From Coenobita brevimanus (lineage: Eukaryota; Arthropoda; Malacostraca; Decapoda; Coenobitidae): a stretch of DNA of 64,000 bases. Both the position numbers and the translations under genes were made by a program. Positions 31,314 through 40,947 of the stretch are shown here, in pieces. The stretch lies in contig CM064681.1 of assembly GCA_032717465.1 (NCBI GenBank), forward strand, positions 14,280,510-14,344,509, in the 5' to 3' direction. The notes under the pieces were generated by a model. That model was not told where the DNA came from and ran no database searches. It was given only the letters and a program-made list of their open reading frames with translations. Position 1 is the first letter of the stretch. Each line of letters begins with the position of its first letter.

Positions 31314-34205
31314 TTAATGGGGGAGGTCGTGAAGAGGTTGATGAGCAGAGTGCAGTTTGGACCGATATTGATTGGTTGATGAATGAGCAGGTGGAGATGG
31401 AGATGAAGGAGACTGAGGGATAGGTGGAGACAAGGTAGACTGAAGGATGGGAGGAGGGGAAGAGGGGGCAGGAGGTTGTGTAAGTGACTCTTCCAACACG
31501 AGGCCACGGGGTGCTCGCTTTAAGTCATCGACGTGGACCCATCTGGTGTCCTTAGTGGACAGGTCCTGGAGGTGAAATTTGTTGCCTTGTTGAGTGAGGA
31601 CGCGGTAGGGCCCTGTAAATTTGTCATCCAACTTAGAGGAACGCGTATGGGAATGAGCAAAGACAAGATCGCCTACACCGATAGTGATAGGACAGGCGGA
31701 CTTATGTTGGCGCTGCAGCATGTCCTCCTGAGAGGAAGCCAAAGTGGATTGGACATACTGGTGGATTGTCTGGAAGTTGGCCAATTTTAGTTTAACATAA
31801 TCATCCATGTTGTAGATGGGTTCTGGCTTTGAGGATAAGAGAGAGTATGGGAGGTCCTTGTCAAAACCAAAGAGGACGAAGAAGGGAGATTCAGCAATGG
31901 ATGCATTGATGGAGCTATTGATGGAGGATGCCACTTGGGGAATCCAGTCATCCCAGGACGAACTATGGGAGCCGAGATGTCTGAGGCACTCTAAGATTTT
32001 ACGGTTCTGGCGTTCTACAAGGCCATTGGAAGCCGGATGGTTAGGCACGACATTGCACTTACTGATGTGAAAGTGGCGACAGATCTCATCGAGAAGGCTA
32101 TTGTTGAATTCTGTACCGTTGTCAGTAAGAATGGTATGAGGGGTACTGAATGGGCAAATTACGTGATCTACAAAGGCACGGGCAACGCTCTTCACGGTCT
32201 TGTCGGAGAGGGGGACGAGGACACAGTAGCGGGAGAAGTGGTCGACCGCTACGAACAAGTACTCAGCGCCAGATTCTGTGAGAGGTAGTTTTAAGAGATC
32301 GATTGAGACAGTTTCCCATGGTCGTGACGGGATTGGGTATTGTAAGAGAGGTGCTGGTAAGCCGGTTGATCCTTTGTGGCGGTGGCAGGAGAGGCAAGAG
32401 TCACAGTGGGCATTGATATCAATGCGCATGGTTGGCCAATAGTATTTGAGACGTGCTTGGCGCAAGCATCGGTCTTTACCTGGATGGGAAGCTTGAGGAG
32501 TATTATGAACAATATGAAGAACCTTTGGTATCAGGGCAGTGGGGACAACAAGTTGGCGTACTTCGCGATTGGGCATATCTTTGCCTGTTAGCAGTGTTTT
32601 CCTGTACAAGAGATCATCATCTAGCATGAACTCATCTAGTGATACTGGCAGAGTAGGTAAGGTCGAGGCATCGCCAGATTCTAGGAAATAAATGACTTTG
32701 GACCACATGGGGTCTTGGCGTTGAAAGTTTCGAACAACGTCTGACGTTAGTGTAGTAGTTACTTCAGGCTGCAGTGATGTTATAGCTGCTGCTACATGAC
32801 GTGAGAGTGCGTCTGCGACTACATTCAACTTGCCTGGTACATATTGAAAAGTGGGATTAAAGTCCTGGATGATGACAGACCATCTAGCTAACCTACCTGT
32901 TTGGTTGCGATTTTTGAACAAATCACATAGTAGAAGGTGGTCTGTTTGGATATGCACTGAATAACCATAGACTATATCTCTGAAATGTTTCAAGGACCAG
33001 ATTACCGCTAGCGCTTCGAGATCTGTGACACTGTAGTTACGTTCAGCGGTTGTAAGGGTGCGACTAGCATACGCTATTACGCGCTTCCTTGATGCTTCAT
33101 CGAGTTGCATCAAAACGGCACCAAGTCCAGTGCCTGAGGCGTCTGTGCAGAGAAGGAAAGGTGTGGTATAATCAGGGAACGCTAGAATAGGGGCATTTAC
33201 AAGAGCTGTCTTTAGCTTTTGGAAAGCCTGTGACTGGTCGTTAGTCCAAACAAAGGGCACATTCTGCTTGAGTAAGTGGGTCAGAGGAGCGGCAATCTTC
33301 GCGTAATCGCGGATAAAGCGACGATAATAGCCACTGAGGCCCAGGAAACTTCGTACAGCGTCGGTAGTGGTAGGTTCTGGGAAGTTAATGATCGCCTTAG
33401 TTTTATCCTCATTAGTATGAATGCCTTGTGCATCTACGACATGGCCTAGGAATTTGATTTTCTTTCGCAGGAAGTCACATTTACTGAGATTGATTTTCAG
33501 GCCTGCGAGCTGGAGGCGTTCAAAGACTTGCTGGAGTTTGGTAAAATGATCAGGGATGGATTTACTCACAACAATGATATCATCTAGGTAAGCAAAAAGA
33601 GAGTGTCCCATCATACCACTGAAGACTGAATGGATAAGTCGCATGAACACGGAAGGAGCATTTCTCAGACCAAAAGGGAGTCTCTTAAACTGAAAATGTC
33701 CGGAAGGGGTGCTAAAGGCTGTAACTGGGCGAGAGGACTCTTCCATTTCGACCTGCCAGTACCCACTGAGGAGGTCTAAAGATGAAAAGACTACGTTATT
33801 TTCACCAAGGGATTCTAGCAAATCAGTGAGGACAGGTATCGGGAAACGGTCTGGAACGGTGACAGAATTGAACTTACGATAGTCGACTACTGGTCTAAGG
33901 TTGCCGTCCTTCTTTGGTACTAAGAAAAGTGGGCTATTCCATGGACTGACGGGGGGTTCAATAATGTCCTGGTCTAACATGTTCTGTACCATTTGATCTG
34001 TTTGCTTTCTCTGGCTGTGAGGCAATCGATACGCTGGTATGTAAATCGGCTGAGTTCCTGGTAGTAGTTCAATCGTATGTTTGACAAGGTCTGTTCTACC
34101 CATCGGTTCACCGGGTAAGGCAACCACGTTTCTGTACGAGGTCAGAAGATCGAGGAGTTGAGGCGTATATTCTGGGAAATCTGTGCAAGTGAGATGTGAG
34201 AGCAT
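31314..34205 (-). CDS. pol: pol: reverse transcriptase, RNase H, integrase (963 aa)
   Basis: Long intact frame. RT: PAYRLPHSQ, PWNSPLFLVPKKDG, LRPVVDYRKFN, SSLDLLSGYWQVEM (Asp), FKRLPFGLRNAPSVF and FAYLDDIIVVS (YLDD box). RNase H: LLCTDASGTGLGAVLMQ, then LEALAVIWSL and QTDHLLLCDLF. Integrase: H2C2 zinc domain (HIVHNTPQASHPGKDRC ... CDSCLSCHRH), core D in VSIDLLKLPL, D in ILTDNGTEF and E in HPASNGLVERQNRK. The C-terminal GPYRVL domain and a Pro/Ser-rich tail follow. The order RT-RH-IN is the usual gypsy one. The same frame continues upstream but is cut by TAG at 34299-34301 and TAA at 34590-34592. Met 34205 is only the first Met after the stop. Confidence 0.93.
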   Translation of the reverse strand: MLSHLTCTDFPEYTPQLLDLLTSYRNVVALPGEPMGRTDLVKHTIELLPGTQPIYIPAYRLPHSQRKQTDQMVQNMLDQDIIEPPVSPWNSPLFLVPKKDGNLRPVVDYRKFNSVTVPDRFPIPVLTDLLESLGENNVVFSSLDLLSGYWQVEMEESSRPVTAFSTPSGHFQFKRLPFGLRNAPSVFMRLIHSVFSGMMGHSLFAYLDDIIVVSKSIPDHFTKLQQVFERLQLAGLKINLSKCDFLRKKIKFLGHVVDAQGIHTNEDKTKAIINFPEPTTTDAVRSFLGLSGYYRRFIRDYAKIAAPLTHLLKQNVPFVWTNDQSQAFQKLKTALVNAPILAFPDYTTPFLLCTDASGTGLGAVLMQLDEASRKRVIAYASRTLTTAERNYSVTDLEALAVIWSLKHFRDIVYGYSVHIQTDHLLLCDLFKNRNQTGRLARWSVIIQDFNPTFQYVPGKLNVVADALSRHVAAAITSLQPEVTTTLTSDVVRNFQRQDPMWSKVIYFLESGDASTLPTLPVSLDEFMLDDDLLYRKTLLTGKDMPNREVRQLVVPTALIPKVLHIVHNTPQASHPGKDRCLRQARLKYYWPTMRIDINAHCDSCLSCHRHKGSTGLPAPLLQYPIPSRPWETVSIDLLKLPLTESGAEYLFVAVDHFSRYCVLVPLSDKTVKSVARAFVDHVICPFSTPHTILTDNGTEFNNSLLDEICRHFHISKCNVVPNHPASNGLVERQNRKILECLRHLGSHSSSWDDWIPQVASSINSSINASIAESPFFVLFGFDKDLPYSLLSSKPEPIYNMDDYVKLKLANFQTIHQYVQSTLASSQEDMLQRQHKSACPITIGVGDLVFAHSHTRSSKLDDKFTGPYRVLTQQGNKFHLQDLSTKDTRWVHVDDLKRAPRGLVLEESLTQPPAPSSPPPILQSTLSPPIPQSPSSPSPPAHSSTNQYRSKLHSAHQPLHDLPH

Positions 34206-34298
34206 ATCAGGTGAATGCGTCGGCGCAGATCCCGTAGAGTTAATAGTACATACACCGATTGGCGTATCATCAGTCTGAATAGTAGGAATTGAGGAATC

Positions 34299-34547
34299 CT
34301 AGCACACCTTTACAGCCGCTGGGTATACTAGGAAGTCTCCAATCTTTACACCACTTTTAAGTTTTAGTGGAGCATTTGTGACATTGAGCAAGTACAGGTA
34401 GCATAAACTGTCCTCTAAGACTGTACACCACGCTGACTCATAAGTCAAGCCATTCACACAACACGTCTCAGGTAGTGTTAGTACATCCACTCCTTCTTTC
34501 GCACCGGCAACACAAACAGAGACTTTGGTGAACTCATGCGGTAACAA
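34299..34547 (-). pseudogene. pol: pol linker between protease and RT, bounded by two stops
   Basis: In frame with both the upstream protease segment and the downstream RT segment. It is isolated by TAA 34590-34592 and TAG 34299-34301. It contains VSVCVAGAKEGVDVLTLPE and a GVKIGDFLVYPAAV ending, typical of the region before the gypsy RT. No indel is needed, so the two point changes alone break pol. Confidence 0.75.
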
Positions 34548-34589
34548 AATTGTGCATGTATTCGTTACTGCACATTTCGTCTCTGCGTG

Positions 34590-35363
34590 TTAGAGAAGAT
34601 CATTCAGACTGTGTGAGGTATGTAACTGAGACATGTCTGAGTCAGCGATAGTGTTGTCGGGAGAGGATGCAAGAGCCATGTTCGAGGGCTGAGATGATGT
34701 ATTAGGAGACATTGAGGAATTTATGTCCTTGCTCGCAGTCAGTAAAGGAATGACCTCTGTATTCTCAGATGAAGATAGTGGTGGTTTGGGCTGGGTTGGA
34801 CTTTGTGGTAGTGATAGGGACAGAGGTAATTGAAGGACTGATTTGATCGTAAGAACAGGACGGGGACATTCCATAGTGTAAACCGGGAATCCAGAAATGT
34901 CTATACTACCACAAGCAGGTAATAATGCAATGGAATGTTGTGCCATGGTGGAGAAACCAATAAGGGCATCTGCGGGATACTGCAAGTCATTTGTGACATG
35001 AAATTCAATGAGGATAGGGGGCAAAGCTCTGTGGAGTTTGACTTCAAGGGTGACTCTTCCCTTAACCTTAAACTCTGAGCCGTTAACACCACATAGGCGA
35101 ATGTCTGGTGGTTCTAGGAAACTGACGTGGCTGTGATGGCGATGAATAATTTGTAAGGAATTTTCAGAGATGAGATTTACTATAGATCCTGTGTCCAAGA
35201 AGAATGACGTTGGTATGTCATGACTGCTTCCGAGAATGACTAAACCCGAGGATGTTATGGGACCTACATGGCGGATGGGGAGTTGGGTTTCTGGTCCTAC
35301 GTGATATTGGTCCGATACGGGCGCGGCGCTTCCCCCGACTGTGGGCGGTTGAGGTAACGACAT
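34590..35363 (-). pseudogene. pol: pol N-terminal part: aspartic protease
   Basis: The frame differs from gag and overlaps its last 67 nt, as expected for Gag-Pol frameshifting. The catalytic motif FFLDTGSIVNLIS (DTGS) lies near 35205-35170, followed by the ADALIGFSTMAQ block. The C-terminal 70 residues are Ser/Pro-rich. It ends at an in-frame TAA, which I treat as a disabling mutation because pol continues in the same frame beyond it. Confidence 0.8.
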
Positions 35364-36307
35364 TCCTCAGTGGTGTGAGTCGTGCTTGATTTGTGGTATT
35401 TGCAGTGTGGACGACGTGAGCGGGAAGGCGTATGCTGTCTGGTTTGGGAGTGAGGACGTCTGTATGTACGGTCGCAATTGGATGCTCGATGTCCAGGATG
35501 ACCACAGTACCAGCAAAGAATCGAAGATCGTCTGTTCCGTCGGGCGCTAGATTGATCACAACCTGCGGTAGGAGAGCGATGTGTGGCAGGTCTGCCGCGT
35601 GTGGTGGGATGGGAGCGAGATTGGTCTGGGGTAGTGGAGGTGTGACAGACTGAGGAGGCCAAGGGTTGAGTGGTGCCCTGACGCGTGTAGTTCGAACCTG
35701 TTCTTTCATGAATGGCTTTAGTGACCTGAATAATTTCATCTCCTGGATTGAAACCGATTTCCAAGGCTAGCTCTCGCTGTTTAGGAGTAAGCCAGTGAAG
35801 GAATCTCAGGTAACCAATTAAGTCAGCAAAGTTGGTGAGTGAAAGCATTGGAACGCCATTCTTGTCTTCTAACCATTTCGTGCCTACCAGTAATTGGAGC
35901 ATCTCGCTACTAGTTGCTTTCATGGCGGCGGCAGCTTCGCGGAGCTTGGCATATTGTGCTGGGACGCGCAAGTCCTCATCTAGTTGGTTTAGGAGATTAA
36001 TGAATCCCATGAGAGACGCGGTATTTGAATGTTGGCAACAAAGGCTGATGAGTTCCGTACGAAAATCAGCAAAGGTACGAATGCTATCGAAATGTCCTGC
36101 ACGGATCGCGGATCCGATGTCTGATTTACCGTGATGCAAGCGACCGAGGAGGTAAGCTACTTTGAGCGATTCCTCGGTAATTTGTCTATTATTTATTTCG
36201 GTTTCGACTTCTCTGAGGAACTCATAGACAGACCAAGTTGGGTCCTGGCCGGTAAATTTGGGACGATTGGCATCGTCGAGATAGATAGACTGTGGAGGGT
36301 TGGCCAT
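35297..36307 (-). CDS. gag: gag (336 aa)
   Basis: Intact frame starting MANPPQSIYLDDANRPKF. It shows a helical capsid-like region (about residues 15-180) and a basic Arg/Ser/Thr-rich nucleocapsid with CCHC knuckle CWYCGHPGHRASNC. A second Cys/His group, HCKYHKSSTTHTTEEC, lies near the C-terminus. Both would bind RNA during particle assembly. Only about 67 nt overlap with protease. This ORF has no break. Confidence 0.88.
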   Translation of the reverse strand: MANPPQSIYLDDANRPKFTGQDPTWSVYEFLREVETEINNRQITEESLKVAYLLGRLHHGKSDIGSAIRAGHFDSIRTFADFRTELISLCCQHSNTASLMGFINLLNQLDEDLRVPAQYAKLREAAAAMKATSSEMLQLLVGTKWLEDKNGVPMLSLTNFADLIGYLRFLHWLTPKQRELALEIGFNPGDEIIQVTKAIHERTGSNYTRQGTTQPLASSVCHTSTTPDQSRSHPTTRGRPATHRSPTAGCDQSSARRNRRSSILCWYCGHPGHRASNCDRTYRRPHSQTRQHTPSRSRRPHCKYHKSSTTHTTEECRYLNRPQSGEAPRPYRTNIT

Positions 36308-37479
36308 GGCTGGAAGTGTAGAAGTGGCGGGAGGAGAGGTGTGGGAGAGAGAGAAGGCAGTGGCAGTTAAGGGCGAGGAAGACGGGGTATGAAGGGAGGC
36401 AGAAGTAACGACAGTGGAAGGAGTAGAGGAAGAAGTATCTGGATTTACGAGGGTAGGACGGGTAGTAAGTGATTCTGCGGGAAGTGAAACGGGAGTCTCA
36501 GGTACAGGGCGGTGGTACTCTTTGCCACTTCGTAAATGAGTGATTGTGTTAGAGTCGGCAGAAGGGGTATGAGCAGGTGATGTTTCCGGGTCGAGAGGGC
36601 TGGCGGTAAGCGGTTGACGTGGAAAGTATGACAGTTAATGCGGCAATGGAAGATGAAAGGATGAAGATGGATACGTAGGTGGAAATGTATAAATAACAAT
36701 GAGAGAATGGAATACACTAGGTGTGAAAATGAAGGAAGGTGCGGGCATGGATGGTTTAAATAAAATGCGAAGGATGAGATGGATAATAAATAACGGAGGT
36801 GAAGATGAAAACGGGGCAATGGAAATGAGATGGAATATTTACAATAACCAATCTGTAGAGAAAATCGAGGATAATCTCTATAGAAAGGAAAGATATACTA
36901 TAGTTACACAGTAGAAACGGGAGTGTCGAGAGGTATGACGTGCAGGGTGGCTGGGCGTAGCTGGGCTGGGGCGGGGCGGGGCGGGGCGACGGGGCTGGGC
37001 GGGGCGGGGCGGCGGGGCAGAGACAGCTGGGCGGAGAGGAGAAGAGACGCCGCGATGAATCACCGGCAGGGAGTGGCGGTCTTAGGAGGCTCCGTAATGC
37101 AGACCAGATGCGGGCGACGGCGGAGGCCGGTGGTGGGTGGTGAGGCAGATGTCGGCGCAAGGCAGGTGTAGAGCTGGTGAATTGCAAATGCAGAGAATGG
37201 TGGTGGGCAGACAGCGGGCAGACAGTGATAAGTGGCACCGTGGGGGCAGGAGCTATGATGAGTCCGGAACAGGTGCTGGGAACAGGTGCAACAGGTGCGT
37301 AGGTCGGCGACGGTGACACGTGCGGTTGTTTGAGAGGTGAGCACTGGCGAGAAAAATGGTACACTCGAAAAGCACAGCCAAGGTATAGAGGCACGGAGGA
37401 AGGGGCGAGGCTGGCAGATGCGAGACGTCGTGTATCTTGTTGTATCACTAAAAATCCAAGGAGGCGGTCAGAATGTGAT
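36308..37479 (-). other. Leader of the env-bearing gypsy, with a G-quadruplex/i-motif block
   Basis: A 1.17-kb untranslated leader between PBS and gag. 36950-37020 consists of repeated GGGGC units on the plus strand (C-rich in the element's RNA). Open frames in this part are by-products of base composition. Confidence 0.7.
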
Positions 37480-37502
37480 GGTTCGAAACACCGCTGCTAC
37501 CA
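37480..37502 (-). other. Primer-binding site (tRNA 3' end match)
   Basis: The plus strand reads GGTTCGAAACACCGCTGCTA then CCA, exactly the form of a tRNA T-arm (B box GGTTCGAAAC) plus acceptor end with CCA. It lies two bases inside the 5' LTR boundary. It resembles the initiator-Met primer ending but is not identical to the vertebrate one as I know it. Confidence 0.8.
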
Positions 37503-37504
37503 AA

Positions 37505-37741
37505 TGTAACTTGCAATACATTGGTGATAGAAACTCCGTGTACAAACAGCTAGATAAGGAGTTTATTACAAGCTCACAGTAAAACAGTCTGCCCGGCTAG
37601 GATGTCTGCTATCAACTGATGCAATAACGCCGTCTTCAGGCGTGGGAAAGCATGCTGACCTAGCAAATTTAGTGGGGGCATGTATGCATTGGGGGGGGGA
37701 CATATATACATCGGGGGTAGACATATTGTGGAGGGGGTACA
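37505..37741 (-). repeat. 5' LTR of the env-bearing gypsy element
   Basis: 237 bp. Differs from 29193-29427 by about three substitutions and two extra G in a G run. Confidence 0.93.
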
Positions 37742-37985
37742 CAATGCCAGACTGTGATAAGAATAGAGAATGGTTACCTATCATCCTTCCCCCAAAAATA
37801 AATAAAACCTTTTCCATGTTGCATGTTCATACTCATTATTTCCTGCCGGCTTCTACTGGAAGGTTGCTGAGAGAAGTAGCTTTGCTACTATTGTTTTGAT
37901 TAATAGATTAATAACGTCAATCAAAGCTTACCCTATATAAAACAGCCTCCAAAGAATCAATAATTCTTTTTTTTTTTATTCCTCA

Positions 37986-37994
<9 letters not shown>

Positions 37995-38036
<42 letters not shown>
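37995..38036 (+). repeat. (TC)n microsatellite in a pyrimidine-rich region
   Basis: About 20 TC units; C/T-rich sequence continues to about 38160. Confidence 0.9.
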
Positions 38037-38037
<1 letters not shown>

Positions 38038-38554
38038 TTTCACTGTCACACCTTCCATCCCCATCATTACTCCGTTGCCCACTATCTCATCCTCTCACTG
38101 TTCTCCCCTTTATTCATTCTTTCCCATTCTTCGGTCTCCTTCTCTCAGTTCTCCCCTTTGTGAACTCTTCACGGTTCTGCCCAGATAATGGTAACTACGT
38201 CTGCACCTTGGTCTACCAAAAACAACTTCATCCAGTTCAGATATTCTACACTCTCGAATTTAGATTTTCTTATCCTCTTTCTGGCGCCTCAAGTAAAAAC
38301 GTCTTCAATAATTTCCTTATCTATCATCTTTCTCTTATCTTTTCCATTCAGATGGTTCTGGAGCTGTCTCTTCCTCTGGGAAACTGACCTCTTTGATGAA
38401 GCTTTGATCTGTGACAGTACTTTGAATTATTCCTGCATTATTCATCCATCTCCTCATCCTCCCTTTCTTATCTTTATTTATTTTTTTTCTGTCTTCAGTG
38501 GCGTCAGTACTAGTGCAGTGTAGCAGTGTAGTCGTGATGCGGTCTTGCTGTTTT

Positions 38555-38765
38555 TATCATGAACTGTGCCTCCGTGCTAACACCCTCTAACTATCGCCTA
38601 ATGGAACCTTAAAATAGTAGAGTATGTTCTAAAAAGGAAGCTGTTTGAGGGGTCCATCCATTTCATAATGTTCTTTCTGACCAACAGTATAGATTTTGTC
38701 AGGGATGCCCCTTAGTGAGCTAAAATCAACTCATTTTTTGGTCATCCTCCTCCTCTCTGGACTAC
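38555..38765 (+). pseudogene. Jockey-like LINE relic fragment (RT)
   Basis: AACTGTGCCTCCGTGCTAAC, CTAACTATCGCC, CATAATGTTCTTTCTGAC and CAGTATAGATTTTGTCAGGG match in order the RT region of the LINE at 43.9-47.1 kb, with a 100-bp gap. Strongly decayed. Confidence 0.55.
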
Positions 38766-39780
38766 ATTAAATTCATTGCCATAGCGCGAATCTCCTCAAA
38801 GCTCTCTGGCGAGTAAAACTGTTCTCGTACGGTTTCTATCCTTTTTGTGCACTGAAATATCCAGAAAAATAAAGATTTTGCGAAGCCAGTCTCATTACCT
38901 TTGTACCAAATCTCATATATACATTGTGGTCCATACTGTATATAACACTCCTTTTCCACTGGATGATTTGTCAGGTGTTGCAGGGATGTGTCAGTCAGTG
39001 TTATCACTGTCTGCCTTGCATCGTTTACCCATTTCTTACCTTCACTACCATAACCAAGCCCACATCAGCAGATTAAGCTGTTCCTGCAACACTTGAGGTA
39101 ACAACAGATGACGTTCTAGTGGTCAGATTTATGAACCACCCTGTATATAGTCGTAATGGCATGTGTTATCTGAAGTAAAAGGGATGGCACCTACAACAGA
39201 TTTGCCAAAGTAAATGATGAAATTTTACTAGAGAACATGTGACATTTCTTTAATGTAAGAAGAAAGATACTGGCAAAAAGTAGCTCTGTTTCGTTAAATT
39301 GTATGGTTACGTCAGCGTTAAGCCCATCAGTGACTCATTTGCGCAGGAAATGTTTTGCTTTGGCTAAGATATCCTGTTCTCCTCGTCTTTACAGAAGCCA
39401 CTGTTTCATCATCCTTTCGTAATGTTTCTGTTTAACACATTGTTTTGTCTTTTATTACTGATAAACTACAAGCCAGCTGGGACCATTAATTTAGACCAAC
39501 CTTGCCTTATAAGAATTAACAACATTAGCCTCTGTTATAACGTGATATCTTTTGAAGTATGAAGGAGATACCACCAGACGTTAAGAAAAATGGATCCTTG
39601 TAGAAAAGGGGCTTATGGAGACTGTACTTCATCCCTCCCATTCGAAAAATCTTTCTTAAACTGAAACAAAAAGTTCAGTGCTGTTCACAATAAAATAGAA
39701 AAGATGTCCTTAGATGGAAAGGATTATTACCCAACATATTACATTATCACATTATTTACCCAACACATTTATTATTTATC
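38766..39780. other. Unannotated intronic sequence
   Basis: One short minus-strand frame (38762-39007) has no recognisable motif. Nothing else is supported. Confidence 0.4.
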
Positions 39781-39784
39781 AGTA

Positions 39785-39985
39785 GCAGCCGTGGCTCAGT
39801 GGGTTAGAGCGCTCCGCTCTGACCGAAGGGTCGGAGGATCGAATCAACCCAAGGGTCATTGGTAGAGATCAGGAAGGACATCCGGTCATAAAATGCTACA
39901 CGCTCCAGTCCAAAAGTCCTCTACCCAGGGGCAACGCCTTAGCCCTTCGGGGATACCTGGCGTAAAACCAAATTATTTTTATTAT
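39785..39985 (+). repeat. tRNA-derived SINE
   Basis: The head GCAGCCGTGGCTCAGTGGGT then TAGAGCGC contains an A box, and GGATCGAATC (39836-39845) a B box, in a tRNA-like layout. The body AGGAAGGACATCCGGTCATA then AAATGCTACACG is a common LINE-derived SINE tail. It ends CTGGCGTAAAACCAAATTA, about 25-30 nt before the exon at 40011. Pol III transcription and LINE mobilisation are inferred from family knowledge. Confidence 0.75.
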
Positions 39986-40010
39986 ATTACATTATCTCTT
40001 TGGTATGCAG

Positions 40011-40200
40011 GTGATGACCTGGAAGATACGGACCCTCTCCTGGGAGACACTACCTCGCCTCTAGGAAACAACAGCCAGCCCCTGGAAGATACTAATGAGC
40101 CCCTGGTAGATATAGAGGTGGAAGACAGCAAGGATGGATTTGCCCTACTCATACAACTCATTCCTCAGGATCTTACTGCAGACAAACTCAAGACCGATTG
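40011..40200 (+). CDS. Cationic-peptide precursor, coding exon 2 (acidic propeptide)
   Basis: Bounded by an acceptor TTTGGTATGCAG| and donor TTG|GTAAGG. It begins with two bases completing the split Gly codon and ends with two bases (TG) of the next codon. Residues 35-96 are strongly acidic (17 Asp/Glu against 3 Lys). The first half contains four imperfect 6-8-residue repeats with a central Pro-Leu (TDPLLGD, TTSPLGNN, SQPLED, TNEPLVD). A hydrophobic segment FALLIQLIP follows, then a polar DLTADKLKTD. Acidic propieces of this kind usually neutralise a basic peptide in transit. A tRNA-derived SINE ends about 25-30 nt upstream of the acceptor. Confidence 0.72.
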
Positions 40201-40509
40201 GTAAGGCCCGATTAGTTCAGTATTTGAAGCAGATTAATTCTGTTGATTTATATCTTCCTTTTTTCAGACGTCCTTTATTTATCTTAAACGGGACCGTTTG
40301 TAGTGAAGATGCCCGTGAACGTTATGTCTAAAACTCCAAGCTAATCCTCTCCGAAGCTGACTACTGTACAGTACATTCGAATCATCTGGAGATATCAAAA
40401 AAGGAAAAAGTCGATAGCAGAGAGGAGCCTAATTATTCCCTCTTGGTGATGAACTCTCATATTCTGTTCTGACTAATACAAAGTGACTTTCTTCAGCTGA
40501 GTTAATGTC

Positions 40510-40790
40510 CAATTTTTTTACCTTGCTATGTGACCTTTACCTTGGATCGATTATTAATGAATGATTTAACCCTTTCCTGTTTCTCAACTCTTCAACCAAG
40601 TTTGGTCAAAATTGGCTCTAAACTGTCTGAGATAATTTGAACCATAACCTATGACTAGTGACCTTTCTCGACCAAAAAATAATCACGTGTTCCTGTGATG
40701 TCCCTCTATTATGCTAAATTTGGAGCAGTTCCACCCAGTGGCTTTTTCTTAATCATTGCTATTAGATAGGAAGACATACAGACAACCAGG
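40510..40790 (+). repeat. GTGACCTT-type dispersed repeat
   Basis: Repeated phrases TGTGACCTTTACCTTGGA, AACCAAGTTTGGTCAAAATT and AGTGACCTTTCTCGAC belong to the same family as 49990-50640. Similar sequences are widespread in marine invertebrates. No coding capacity. Confidence 0.55.
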
Positions 40791-40871
40791 ATCAGGCACA
40801 ATACCGCCTTGCACTGAGAGTGTGAGTGAAAAAGGGCGCATATATCGGGTACAGAAACATGTTTGTCTCTC

Positions 40872-40940
40872 TATTTGTAGTCAGGCGCCATAATCCCGTA
40901 AGGGTTGCCCGTTTGTCTTTGAGTTAGTATTACGGAGAGA
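40872..40940 (-). repeat. RTE 3'-end scrap
   Basis: CAGGCGCCATAATCCCGTAA then GGGTTGCCCGTTTGTC resembles the terminal sequence of the RTE at 50654-50695 (CAGACGCCTCAATCCCGTTT). Confidence 0.5.
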
Positions 40941-40947
40941 GGCACTA

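Larger units (their letters stand above)
29193..37741 (-). mobile_element. Complete Ty3/gypsy element with env-like ORF, 8.55 kb
   Basis: Minus-strand element bounded by LTRs of 237 bp (37505-37741) and 235 bp (29193-29427). Both read TGTACCCCCTCC...AAGTTACA. A 4-bp target duplication, CAAT on the plus strand, flanks it at 29189-29192 and 37742-37745. Order on the minus strand: 5' LTR, PBS, GC-rich leader, gag, protease, RT, RNase H, integrase, env-like ORF, PPT, 3' LTR. I count about three substitutions and a 2-nt indel between the LTRs (1-2%). Despite this modest age, pol has two stops and env is broken. It sits in intron 1 of the peptide gene, antisense to it. Confidence 0.93.

Noticed and set aside
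36445..37448. Minus-strand frames in the gypsy leader (124 and 230 codons)
   Set aside because: Composition-driven (C-rich RNA, Pro/Ala/Arg), upstream of gag, no motif; not supported as accessory genes.
38762..39007. 81-codon minus-strand frame
   Set aside because: No motif, no splice context and isolated among repeats.
39785..39850. A working tRNA gene
   Set aside because: A and B boxes are present but the stems do not close properly and a SINE body with LINE-like tail follows.
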